From: Sphingopyxis alaskensis RB2256
GTDB lineage: Bacteria > Pseudomonadota > Alphaproteobacteria > Sphingomonadales > Sphingomonadaceae
Length of the DNA: 64,000 bases
Direction: 5' to 3'
Assembly (NCBI RefSeq): GCF_000013985.1
Contig: NC_008048.1
Location: 558,001-622,000, forward strand
This document shows, piece after piece, positions 53,738 through 61,846 of the stretch (position 1 is its first letter; the number at the start of each line of letters is the position of its first letter). The notes beneath the pieces are model-generated. The model ran no database searches and was not told the origin of the DNA. It worked only from the letters and a program-made list of their open reading frames with translations. The position numbers were made by a program, and so were the translations under genes.

Positions 53738-54852
53738 TGAAGCGCCGGGCCGGTGCGCGGCGCGACGCGCCCGCGCTGCGTTTCTTGTTCGGATGCGTCG
53801 GCGGATGGATTCTGCTGCGCATCATGATGCTCTGGAACCCGGTGCCACCGCCGACAACCGTTTATGCACCGTTGGCCGCGCCGTTCTCCCCCGTTCGGGA
53901 TGCCGGGCTTTCGTCTGCCATGCGCGGTGCCGAGACGCCGCCACGGCCCGCCGGGCGACGACGCGATGCCGCATATACGAAGGTCGGCATTCTTCCGCTG
54001 CGCCGGGCGTCCGCCGCGATGGCTCTGGCCGGTCGCGGGACGGGGATGCCCCATCGCCGCGATGGCGCCGCCGCGGGACCGGCCGTTTCGCTTGTTCCGG
54101 CGCCGGGAAGCAATGTGATGACGACCGGCCGTGACGAACCACGGCGGCCCGTCGCCGCCCGCCACACCGCCGCCGCACAGGCCGAGCCCGTCTGGACGGG
54201 ACGCCAGATGGCGGGATGGTCGGCGTCGACCTGGCTCTATTTTCGCGACGGATCGGACGAGGCGCCGCGCCGAATCGGCGTATCGAGTTCGCTCGGCGGC
54301 AGCCAGGGCGGCGTGCGGCTGGCCTATGGCTTTGGTCCGACGGGGCGGTTGCGCGCCTATGCGCGGGCGACGATGGCTTTCGAGCGGCCGGGCCAGCGCG
54401 AGGGGGCTTTCGGCCTGGCCTTCGCGCCGATCGCCGATATGCCGGTCGATGTGGCGATCGAACAGCGCGTCGCCGCCGGGCGCGACGGCCGAACCGCGCT
54501 CGCGGCGATGGCCAGCGGCGGGGTTTCCGAGGTCGGGCTTCCGGCGGGCTTCCGGCTGGATGTCTATGGGCAAGCCGGTATTGTCGGCGCGCGCCGCCGC
54601 GATGGTTTCGCCGATGGTGCGGTGGTGATCGACCGCGGGCTGGGGCGCGGCGACGCATCCTTGCGTCTCGGCGTGCTGGCCGCAGGCGCGGTGCAGCCCG
54701 GCGCGGCGCGGGTCGATGTCGGTCCGCGATTGACGCTGCGCCTGCCCGAAGCAGGGCAGGGCAGTCGGATCGCGCTCGATTGGCGGCAACGCATCGCGGG
54801 CGACGCACGGCCCGCAAGCGGCCTTGCACTGACGCTCGCCGCCGACTTCTGA
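53737..54852 (+). CDS. NfrA C-terminal-like envelope protein
   Basis: A 371-residue product encoded directly after the NfrB-like gene (one-base overlap TGATG). An N-terminal membrane anchor (FLFGCVGGWILLRIMMLW) is followed by a disordered Pro/Arg/Ala-rich linker (about 35-155). A C-terminal beta-rich domain (about 165-371) has alternating patterns such as WSASTWLYFRDGSDEAPR, GGVRLAYGFGPTGRLRAYAR and LTLRLPEAGQGSRIALDWRQ. This half resembles the NfrA C-terminal domain, and the genetic context supports it. No large N-terminal TPR part is present. Confidence 0.65.
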   Translation: MKRRAGARRDAPALRFLFGCVGGWILLRIMMLWNPVPPPTTVYAPLAAPFSPVRDAGLSSAMRGAETPPRPAGRRRDAAYTKVGILPLRRASAAMALAGRGTGMPHRRDGAAAGPAVSLVPAPGSNVMTTGRDEPRRPVAARHTAAAQAEPVWTGRQMAGWSASTWLYFRDGSDEAPRRIGVSSSLGGSQGGVRLAYGFGPTGRLRAYARATMAFERPGQREGAFGLAFAPIADMPVDVAIEQRVAAGRDGRTALAAMASGGVSEVGLPAGFRLDVYGQAGIVGARRRDGFADGAVVIDRGLGRGDASLRLGVLAAGAVQPGAARVDVGPRLTLRLPEAGQGSRIALDWRQRIAGDARPASGLALTLAADF

Positions 54853-54960
54853 CCGCCTGGAAAAATAGCCACCGCAGCCGATTCCCCGGCGCGAAAAAAT
54901 GCTCTAGGGTCACCGGACTCGGTGCAGTTTTGCGCTGCGGACGCATGTTTCGGGGCCTTC

Positions 54961-55869
54961 GTGGATCTTTACCTTCCAGTCGCCAACCTGTCGGTCAATG
55001 CATTGGTCATCATTCTGCTCGGCGGCGGCGTTGGGTTCCTGTCGGGCATGTTCGGCGTCGGCGGGGGTTTTCTGACGACGCCGCTGCTCATCTTCTATGG
55101 CATTCCGCCGACCGTCGCAGCGGCATCGGCGGCGACGCAGGTGACCGGCGCCAGCGTTTCGGGTGCGCTCGCGCATCTCGAACGCGGCGGGGTCGACCTG
55201 CGCATGGGTGCGGTGCTCGTCGTCGGCGGCCTTCTGGGGTCGCTGATCGGCGCGGGCCTGTTCGAACTGCTCACCGCCTGGGGGCAGATCGATACGGTGA
55301 TCAACATGCTCTATGTCGCGCTGCTCGGCTCGGTCGGCAGCATCATGGCGCGCGAGGCGTGGGCCGCCTTGCAGAATATGCGCGCCGGGCTTCCCGCGCC
55401 TGCGCGCAAGCGCCGGCATCATCCGATGGTTGCCAATCTGCCGCTGCGCTGGCGCTTCTATCGTTCGGGCCTCTATATCTCGCCGCTCGCGCCGCTGATC
55501 CTCGGGATGGTGGTGGGCATATTGACGATGCTGCTCGGCGTCGGTGGCGGGTTCATCATGGTGCCCGCGATGCTCTTTCTGCTCGGCATGGGCACGCAGG
55601 TCGTCGTCGGCACCTCGCTGTTCCAGATATTGTTCGTGACGATCGCAACGACGATGGTCCATGCGCTGACCACCGGCGCGGTCGACATCGTGCTCGCCGG
55701 CCTGCTGCTGCTCGGCAGCGTGACGGGCGCGCAGATCGGCGCGCGCTTTGCGCAGAGCGTCAAACCCGAATATCTGCGCATGGCGCTGGCGGTCATCGTC
55801 CTGCTCGTCGCGGCGCGCATGGCGGTCGATCTGTTCATCCGCCCCGATGAAATCTATACCGTGCAATGA
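54961..55869 (+). CDS. TauE/SafE family permease
   Basis: Sulfite exporter TauE/SafE family membrane protein, 302 residues with seven or eight hydrophobic segments. The two repeated family motifs are GFLSGMFGVGGGFLTTPLLIFYGIPP (in part: SGMFGVGGGFLTTPLLIF) and LTMLLGVGGGFIMVPAMLFLLGM. A basic loop (ARKRRHHP) lies between the halves. GTG at 54961 was chosen (VDLYLPVANLSVNALVI); an upstream GTG at 54922 is possible. Overlap of four bases with the next gene suggests joint function, probably export of a sulfur compound or organic acid. Confidence 0.87.
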   Translation: MDLYLPVANLSVNALVIILLGGGVGFLSGMFGVGGGFLTTPLLIFYGIPPTVAAASAATQVTGASVSGALAHLERGGVDLRMGAVLVVGGLLGSLIGAGLFELLTAWGQIDTVINMLYVALLGSVGSIMAREAWAALQNMRAGLPAPARKRRHHPMVANLPLRWRFYRSGLYISPLAPLILGMVVGILTMLLGVGGGFIMVPAMLFLLGMGTQVVVGTSLFQILFVTIATTMVHALTTGAVDIVLAGLLLLGSVTGAQIGARFAQSVKPEYLRMALAVIVLLVAARMAVDLFIRPDEIYTVQ

Positions 55870-56639
55870 CCGGCGTGCGCGCCTTGATCCTGTGGCTCGC
55901 GCTGACGCTGCTGCCGCTCACGGCGGCTCGCGCGACCGATCCACGGCTGGTCCCCGACGTGTCGAGCCGCGCGATCGACATCCAGTACAGCTTTACCGGC
56001 GAGGAACTGCTGCTGTTCGGGGCGATCCTCTATCCTGATCAGCGGCTGCCCGACGACCGTGCCGACATCGTCGTCGTGCTGAAGGGGCCGGTACGACCGA
56101 TCGTGCTGCGCGAAAAGCGCCGCGTTGCGGGTATATGGGTCAACGCGAGAAGCATTCGCCTGCGCACCGCGCCCAGCTTTTATGCCATCGGCTCGTCGCG
56201 GCCGATCGACAGGCTGGTCGACGAACGCACGGCAGCGATCTTCGAGCTCGGCCTTGCCAATCTGTCGATGTCGCCAACGGGATTTTCGGAGGCGAAAACG
56301 CTCGAACGCTTCGAGGCGGGGTTGATCGACCTGTATCGCCGCGCCGGGCTGTTCGTTGAAAATCCCTCGGCGGTCGAGATTACCGAAGGCGTGCTCTATC
56401 GCGCGCGCATCCCGGTTCCCGCGCGGGTTCCGGTGGGCACCTATCGCGCCGAAACCTATTTGATCAGTCGCGGCCGCGTGCTCGCGGTCGCTTCGCGTGA
56501 TGTCCAGATACGCAAGACGGGCTTCGAGCGCTTCGTCGCGCGCGCGGCCGAAGAGCACGGGTTTCTTTACGGCCTGTCGGCGGTGCTGATGTCGCTTGGG
56601 CTGGGCTATGCCGCCTCGGCTGTCTTCCGCCGTCGCTGA
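55866..56639 (+). CDS. TIGR02186 family transmembrane protein
   Basis: A 257-residue protein of the family often found beside TauE/SafE genes in alphaproteobacteria. It has a signal peptide (about 1-23), a periplasmic beta-rich domain beginning DVSSRAIDIQYSFTGEELLLFGAI, containing ADIVVVLKGPVRPIVLREKRRVAGIWVN (in part: IVVVLKGP, REKRRVAGIWVN), and a C-terminal membrane anchor (GLSAVLMSLGLGYAASAVF). Function is unknown; the overlap with the permease gene suggests it is an accessory subunit. Confidence 0.85.
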   Translation: MTGVRALILWLALTLLPLTAARATDPRLVPDVSSRAIDIQYSFTGEELLLFGAILYPDQRLPDDRADIVVVLKGPVRPIVLREKRRVAGIWVNARSIRLRTAPSFYAIGSSRPIDRLVDERTAAIFELGLANLSMSPTGFSEAKTLERFEAGLIDLYRRAGLFVENPSAVEITEGVLYRARIPVPARVPVGTYRAETYLISRGRVLAVASRDVQIRKTGFERFVARAAEEHGFLYGLSAVLMSLGLGYAASAVFRRR

Positions 56640-56726
56640 ACCATATAGAGCACGCCGCTCTAAGCGCTTTGTTTACCCTCCTCTGCGATAGCTGAAAGCG
56701 GGACCACAAAGGCGGGGGCAGGATTT

Positions 56727-58436
56727 ATGGACATGCAGGGCGGATTCGGCGCCGGGGATTCGACGGCGGTGCAACATGTGCGCCTGGCGGGCGGGGGTGT
56801 CGCGGCCCCGGTGACACCGGGCACCGCCCATCATCGCGACGAGTTGCTGATCGGTGAGGTTGTCGATGTCTCGGGTTCGGCGTCGCGCATCCTGCTCGAC
56901 GCCGCGACAATCGCCAGACTGTCGTCGTCGGGCGATGCCACGGTCGCGATGGCGGGGCAGGTCGGCGCGCAGGTCAAGGTCCGCGTCGGCAACATATGGC
57001 TCGTCGCCAGCATCCGCGACCAGCAGTTGCACGAACGCGGCGAGGGATTGATCCTCGCGACGATCGACTTGCTCGGCGAAGGCGAAGAGGAAAAGATTAC
57101 CGGCCGCATCCACAATTTCCGTCGCGGCGTGACGCGCTACCCCGTTCCGGGAAGCCCGGTCTTTGCGGCGACCAGCGCCGATCTCAAGCAAATCTACGCC
57201 GCCGACGAGCGCGCACATGTCGAGATCGGCACCGTCCACCCGACCAAGGATGTCCGCGGTTCGCTCTATGTCGACGCGATGCTGGGCAAGCATTTCGCGC
57301 TGCTGGGATCGACGGGTACCGGCAAGTCGACCAGCGCCGCGCTGATCCTCCACAAGATCTGCGAACTCGCGCCGCAGGGCCATATCGTGATGATCGACCC
57401 GCACGGCGAATATTCGGCGGCGTTCAAGGGCACGGGCGCATTGTTCGACGTCGACAATCTGGCGATGCCCTATTGGCTGATGAACTTCGAGGAACATTGC
57501 GAGGTGTTCGTCACGGCCGAGGGGCGCGACCGCCAGGCCGACTGCGACGTGCTGGCGCGCTGCCTTCTCCAGGCGCGGATCAAGAACCGGCTGGCCGAAG
57601 GGATGACCAAGATCACGGTCGATTCGCCGATTCCCTATCTGCTCTCCGACCTGCTCAGCATCCTGACCAATGAAATGGGCAAGCTCGACAAGGCGACCTC
57701 CAGCGCCCCCTTTATGCGGATCAAGGGCAAGATCGAGGAAATGCGCGCCGACCCGCGCTATAATTTCATGTTTTCGGGCATGCTCGTCGCCGACACGATG
57801 GCGAACTTCCTCAGCAAGATTTTCCGCCTGCCCTCCGATGGGCGGCCGATTTCGATCATCGACGTGTCGGGGGTGCCCAGCGACATTACCGGGGTTGTCG
57901 TCGCGGTGCTGTCGCGGCTGACCTTCGACTATGCGATCTGGTCGCGCGGCGAACCGCAGCGCCCGATCCTGCTCGTGTGCGAGGAAGCGCACCGCTACAT
58001 CCCCTCGAAGGACATCGGCCAGGGACAGGCGGTGCGCAAGATTCTGGAACGTATCGCCAAGGAAGGGCGCAAATATGGCGTGTCGCTGGGTCTGATCACC
58101 CAGCGTCCGTCGGACCTTGCCGAAGGCGTGCTGTCGCAGTGCGGCACCATCATCGCGATGCGCCTCAACAACGAGCGAGACCAGCATTTCGTGAAAGCGG
58201 CGATGCCCGAAGGCGCGCGCGGCTTCATCGATTCGATCCCCGCGCTGCGCAATCGCGAGTGCATCGTCTGCGGTGAGGGCGTGTCGATCCCGATCCGCGT
58301 CTACCTCGACACGCTCGAAGAGGAAAAACGCCCGGCGTCGAGCGATCCACTCTTCTCGAAACTGTGGCGCGAAACGGGTGGCGAGGCCGAAATCGTCGAG
58401 CGCGTGGTGAAACGCTGGCGCAGTCAGGGGCGGTAG
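56727..58436 (+). CDS. HerA-like ATPase (DUF87 domain)
   Basis: HerA/FtsK-type hexameric ATPase of 569 residues. An N-terminal HAS-barrel-like domain (about 38-145) precedes the ATPase core. Walker A is LGSTGTGKSTS (194-201); DPHGEYSAAF follows. Walker B is ILLVCEEAHRYIP (about 412), then ERIAKEGRKYGVSLGLITQRPSDL. Archaeal HerA works with the NurA nuclease in DNA end resection; no nuclease gene is adjacent here. Bacterial relatives occur both as housekeeping and as defence proteins (for example with SIR2), so the role is open. Confidence 0.88.
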   Translation: MDMQGGFGAGDSTAVQHVRLAGGGVAAPVTPGTAHHRDELLIGEVVDVSGSASRILLDAATIARLSSSGDATVAMAGQVGAQVKVRVGNIWLVASIRDQQLHERGEGLILATIDLLGEGEEEKITGRIHNFRRGVTRYPVPGSPVFAATSADLKQIYAADERAHVEIGTVHPTKDVRGSLYVDAMLGKHFALLGSTGTGKSTSAALILHKICELAPQGHIVMIDPHGEYSAAFKGTGALFDVDNLAMPYWLMNFEEHCEVFVTAEGRDRQADCDVLARCLLQARIKNRLAEGMTKITVDSPIPYLLSDLLSILTNEMGKLDKATSSAPFMRIKGKIEEMRADPRYNFMFSGMLVADTMANFLSKIFRLPSDGRPISIIDVSGVPSDITGVVVAVLSRLTFDYAIWSRGEPQRPILLVCEEAHRYIPSKDIGQGQAVRKILERIAKEGRKYGVSLGLITQRPSDLAEGVLSQCGTIIAMRLNNERDQHFVKAAMPEGARGFIDSIPALRNRECIVCGEGVSIPIRVYLDTLEEEKRPASSDPLFSKLWRETGGEAEIVERVVKRWRSQGR

Positions 58437-58497
58437 GCGCACCGTTTGCAGCTTTGTGTTCGCGGAAGGGCGGTTTTGGAGTGGGGAGCGGACGTAG

Positions 58498-58646
58498 CCC
58501 TCTCCCCTTCAGGGGAGAGGATAGCGCAGCTTGCTCCGCCGGGAGCTAGCGAAGCTTGGAGAGGGGGACGCCGTCAATCCCCTCTCAACTCCGGCTAGCC
58601 AGCAAGCTGGCAAGCCTGCGTATCTCTCCCCTTCAGGGGAGAGAGC
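58498..58646. repeat. Inverted repeat element, CCCCTTCAGGGG family
   Basis: Ends CCCTCTCCCCTTCAGGGGAG and CTCTCCCCTTCAGGGGAGAG are palindromes. The inside has inverted arms (GCGCAGCTTGCTCCGCC; GCCAGCAAGCTGGC). Together with the next repeat it fills most of the 395 gene-free bases between the HerA-like gene and the VOC gene. Confidence 0.8.
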
Positions 58647-58688
58647 CACTATGTCCACTTCCGGCCGGTTTCAGACCTTCCCCTCTGT

Positions 58689-58770
58689 CCGTTCGCATCG
58701 AGCGAAGTCGAGACATACATCGACGCCGTGTCACGCCGACGGGCATCTCGACTTCGCTCGATGCGAACGG
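58689..58770. repeat. Perfect 25-bp inverted repeat
   Basis: Arms at 58689-58713 and 58746-58770 are exact reverse complements (CCGTTCGCATCGAGCGAAGT is the first 20 bases) with 32 bases between. This looks like another family of intergenic REP elements. Confidence 0.9.
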
Positions 58771-58831
58771 ATTTCATATGCCGTTATGGCCGCATCCGCT
58801 CGTCCCCAGCCATTCCAGCCTGCCCGCGCCG

Positions 58832-59224
58832 TCAGCTCCTGGGCGGCTCCCACAATTCGATCGGATTGCCCTCGGGGTCATGGACCCGCGCAAAGCGGCC
58901 GACCGCCGGATCGTCCCACTCATCCTTGGTGATGATCTCCTCGCCCGCCTCGCGGAACGGCTGAAGCACGGCGTCGAGGTCGTCGACGCGCAGGTTGATC
59001 ATGAACTGGCGGTCGGCGGCAAAATAGTCGGTATCGGCCTTGAACGCCGAAAAGACGAGCGGCCCCCCGGCCGTCGTCCACGACCATTCGTCGACGGGGC
59101 CGCTGTCGTCGGCGTTGCACCCGGCGCCGACACCCAGTCTTTCGCGATACCAGGCGTTCAGCGCCTCGGGATTGCGCGCGCGGAAAAACAGCCCGCCGAT
59201 TCCTTTGACATGTCCCACGGCCAC
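58832..59224 (-). CDS. VOC family protein (glyoxalase-like)
   Basis: Vicinal oxygen chelate superfamily protein of 130 residues with unknown substrate. Paired beta-alpha-beta-beta-beta units: IGGLFFRARNPEALNAWYRERLG at the N-terminus and MINLRVDDLDAVLQPFREAGEE, then GRFARVHDPEGNPIELWEPP at the C-terminus. The end Glu (IELW) is the usual metal ligand. The GTG start is well supported by AAAGGAG five bases before it. Confidence 0.88.
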   Translation of the reverse strand: MAVGHVKGIGGLFFRARNPEALNAWYRERLGVGAGCNADDSGPVDEWSWTTAGGPLVFSAFKADTDYFAADRQFMINLRVDDLDAVLQPFREAGEEIITKDEWDDPAVGRFARVHDPEGNPIELWEPPRS

Positions 59225-59262
59225 CTCGCTCCTTTGAAAGGCGACAGCCTAGACTGATCGGC

Positions 59263-60393
59263 TCAGCGTTTCCACTCTCCGCTCTTTGAAAACTCCTCGC
59301 GGACCTGTCCAGATTGGTTGAGACGGGGGTCGGTATAGCTCGGCGCGGCGGGCGCTGCGGCGGCCGGGGCGCCGGGGGGTGCTGGGGCCAGCGCACCGGG
59401 CAGCAGCGGCGCGGGCGCGGCATCGGGGAGCGGTGCTGCGGCGCCAGTCAGTGCGGGAAGCGGGCCGGCACCGGGCGCAATGCCCTGACCCTTCAGGATC
59501 GCGAGCTGCTGGGCCACCGGCAGATAGGGGCCCGGCACTGGTTCGCGGCCCAGATAGGGTGCGCGAAAGGCGTCGGGCATTCCCCAGCGCCCGCGCCAGC
59601 GGTGAAAGATGTGCGCGCCGACGATGTTGGTCATCACCAGGCTTTTGCCCCAGCGCGGCCAGATCGCCTGCGTATGATAATGGGTGGCCAGCCCCACCTT
59701 GGCATACACCTGACCGCCGAGCGCCGCCGAGGCCACGCGGCTCGCGCGCAGCCAGTTCCGCCGTTCGGGTGCGCGCGCCATCGCGCCGTCGCAGGCAAAG
59801 GTGAACTGGCACACCCCGGCGCGCTGCGATCCCTGGAAAACGACGCCGCACACGGTGCCCGGAAAGCTGGGATGGCGGACGCGGTTGATGATCGTCTGCG
59901 CGACGCCGCGCATCCCGTCGTCGCTTTCGGACGCCGCCTCGTAATAGATGGCGGCGGTCAGGCAATAATGCGCGCGTTCGCGATCGAGCGCGGTCAGCCC
60001 GCGAAAGACATAGGGCCTGGCAGGCGGTCCGGCGAATGCCTCTTCGCGCAGCGCCGCGGGGTCGGCGGGGGGCAGCGCGGTGGCGTCGGAAAAGTCGATG
60101 CTGCGCGGGTCGGGCAGCGTGGGGTCGATCTTCAGCGCCGCCTCATAATCCCCGGCGGTCATGATCGCCCAGCGTTCGGGGTCATAGGGCCTGAAATCGA
60201 CCGGCACCGACACGCTGTAGGGGGCGAAGATCGACGGCGCGCGAAACTGCCCGCTCGACAACAGAAAGGCGAAGCAGGCGACGACCGAAACGCCCCCGAT
60301 CGCCGCCCAGAAAGCGCGCCCCGGCCCCGCCGACCGTTCGGGCGGCGGGTCGCGCCACGTCGAGCGGGCGGTCAGGGTCAGTTCGGGCTTCAT
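59263..60393 (-). CDS. Cell wall hydrolase, SleB family
   Basis: Membrane-anchored peptidoglycan hydrolase of 376 residues (Hydrolase_2 domain, related to spore cortex SleB). A single membrane segment at about 28-46 is followed by a variable region and the domain at about 140-270: LTAAIYYEAASESDDGMRGVAQTIINRV (catalytic Glu in YYEA), VCGVVFQGSQRAGVCQFTFACDG (in part) and GLATHYHTQAIWPRWGKSL. The C-terminal about 70 residues are Pro/Ala-rich and probably disordered. Role may be in envelope growth or division. Confidence 0.9.
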   Translation of the reverse strand: MKPELTLTARSTWRDPPPERSAGPGRAFWAAIGGVSVVACFAFLLSSGQFRAPSIFAPYSVSVPVDFRPYDPERWAIMTAGDYEAALKIDPTLPDPRSIDFSDATALPPADPAALREEAFAGPPARPYVFRGLTALDRERAHYCLTAAIYYEAASESDDGMRGVAQTIINRVRHPSFPGTVCGVVFQGSQRAGVCQFTFACDGAMARAPERRNWLRASRVASAALGGQVYAKVGLATHYHTQAIWPRWGKSLVMTNIVGAHIFHRWRGRWGMPDAFRAPYLGREPVPGPYLPVAQQLAILKGQGIAPGAGPLPALTGAAAPLPDAAPAPLLPGALAPAPPGAPAAAAPAAPSYTDPRLNQSGQVREEFSKSGEWKR

Positions 60394-60573
60394 AACGGCG
60401 GCATCATTCCTCGATCCGTCTGCGAGATACAGGCCGGGCCGGTCAACCTATACACGGAAACACCTATAAAATGTTGCGAGGCATGTGCGTTGGTCCGCCG
60501 CGTGGATCATGGAACGGGCGGTAATGGCGTTGCCGCCCGCCGAACCGAGGTAGCGGGCCGCGTTTCGGGGAGA

Positions 60574-61089
60574 TCATTGCTGATGCGGCATTGCGCCGGC
60601 CGGGTGGGCAGGCGCGTCCGGCTGGGGGCGCGGGCGGTGAATCTTGGTTGAGTCCTTTTCTCCGCAATCCGGTTCGAGCGGCTTTTCCACCGGCTGCGAC
60701 ATGATGTGTGCACGGGTGGCTTCCAGCGCATCGGGCGGGATCGGCTTACCTATGTCGGCTTCTGCCATGCACCGAAAACTATAGATGACGCGGGCGCAGC
60801 GGCCATGGGAGCCGGGCCGCGTTTTGAACCATTGCACGTCGCGCCGGACCGCATAGCGATATCCGGTACAAAGCGATCCCGCGGCGTTTTGTATGCGCCT
60901 GAACTCCCAGTCGGCATCGCGCATTTGCGCCGGGGTGAAATAGCCTATGCTCGCGACATAGCCATGGGGATCGGTCCTCGCGTGCCAATAAGCAGCGAGG
61001 CTTTCGGGCGGTTCGGGCAGCGCCGCGCAGGACGAGAGCACAGTCGCGGAACTGGCCAGGGCGATCGAGCATGACAGGATCCGGCGCAT
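60574..61089 (-). CDS. Lipoprotein, unknown function
   Basis: A 171-residue product with lipobox LSSC (Cys21). The mature part contains AYWHARTDPHGYVASIGYFTPAQMRDADWEFRRIQNAAGSLCTGYRY (in part: YFTPAQMRDADWEFRRIQ) and GRCARVIYSFRCMAEADIGK, with four Cys that could form two disulfides. The end is Pro/His-rich and lacks structure. No family recognised. The 180 bases between this gene and the SleB-type gene show nothing recognisable. Confidence 0.65.
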   Translation of the reverse strand: MRRILSCSIALASSATVLSSCAALPEPPESLAAYWHARTDPHGYVASIGYFTPAQMRDADWEFRRIQNAAGSLCTGYRYAVRRDVQWFKTRPGSHGRCARVIYSFRCMAEADIGKPIPPDALEATRAHIMSQPVEKPLEPDCGEKDSTKIHRPRPQPDAPAHPAGAMPHQQ

Positions 61090-61168
61090 GGCCCAACACT
61101 AAAGGAGAGCGGTTAACAAAGTGGCTGATGGCGCAACCGTCCGCCATTTTGTCCGCCCCGCTTTCCCC

Positions 61169-61197
61169 CTTGCCGACTCCCGCGCATCGGCCTATAT
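61169..61197 (+). promoter_or_regulatory. Promoter of the rimP-nusA operon
   Basis: CTTGCC, a 17-base spacer and CTATAT. Compared with the alphaproteobacterial housekeeping consensus CTTGAC-N17-CTATAT there is one mismatch in the -35 and a perfect -10. It lies 104 bases before the rimP start. Confidence 0.65.
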
Positions 61198-61300
61198 GCG
61201 CCTCACTTCTTGACATGGTTAGCCAGTTGGGACGTCGGGGCCGCGGGCCGCGGCGGCTTTTCCTGCATGGCTTTCCGGTTGTCCGAACCAGGAATATGAT

Positions 61301-61846
61301 TTGGTCGATTTCGACGCCCTCCATGCGATCATCGCGCCCGAAGCCGAGGCGATGGGCCTCGCGCTCGTGCGCGTCGCCTTCTTTGGCGGCGACAGCGACC
61401 CGACCTTGCAGGTGATGGCCGAGCGGCCCGACACGCGCCAGCTGACGATCGATGATTGCGCCGACCTGTCGCGCCGCATCTCGGACCGGCTCGACGCGCT
61501 GGAGGAAGCGGGGCAGGATCCGATCGACGTCGCCTATCGGCTCGAGGTTTCGTCGCCCGGCATCGACCGGCCGCTGACGAGGCCCGCCGACTTCGCCGAC
61601 TGGGCGGGTCACGAAGCGAAGATCGCGCTCAAGGAAAAGCTGGACGGCCGCCAGCGCTTCAACGGCACGCTCGTCGGCATCGACGGCGATGTCGTGACGA
61701 TTTCGGATAAGGAAGGGGTGGAGCACAAGCTGCCGTTCGGCGCGATCGACACGGCGAAGCTGGTGCTCACCGACAAATTGATTGCCGCAACCGTTCCGCT
61801 CTCCGCCGAGGGCGCCGACGAAATGGAAGAAGAAGGACAGGACTGA
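61301..61846 (+). CDS. rimP: Ribosome maturation factor RimP
   Basis: Needed for 30S subunit maturation. The 181 residues show HAIIAPEAEAMGLALVRVAF, LTIDDCADLSRRISDRLDAL, YRLEVSSPGIDRPLTRPADF and KLDGRQRFNGTLVG, all typical of RimP. The start is taken as TTG at 61301, with AGGA at 61290-61293; no ATG or GTG in frame fits the alignment better. The stop overlaps the nusA start by one base. Confidence 0.93.
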   Translation: MVDFDALHAIIAPEAEAMGLALVRVAFFGGDSDPTLQVMAERPDTRQLTIDDCADLSRRISDRLDALEEAGQDPIDVAYRLEVSSPGIDRPLTRPADFADWAGHEAKIALKEKLDGRQRFNGTLVGIDGDVVTISDKEGVEHKLPFGAIDTAKLVLTDKLIAATVPLSAEGADEMEEEGQD

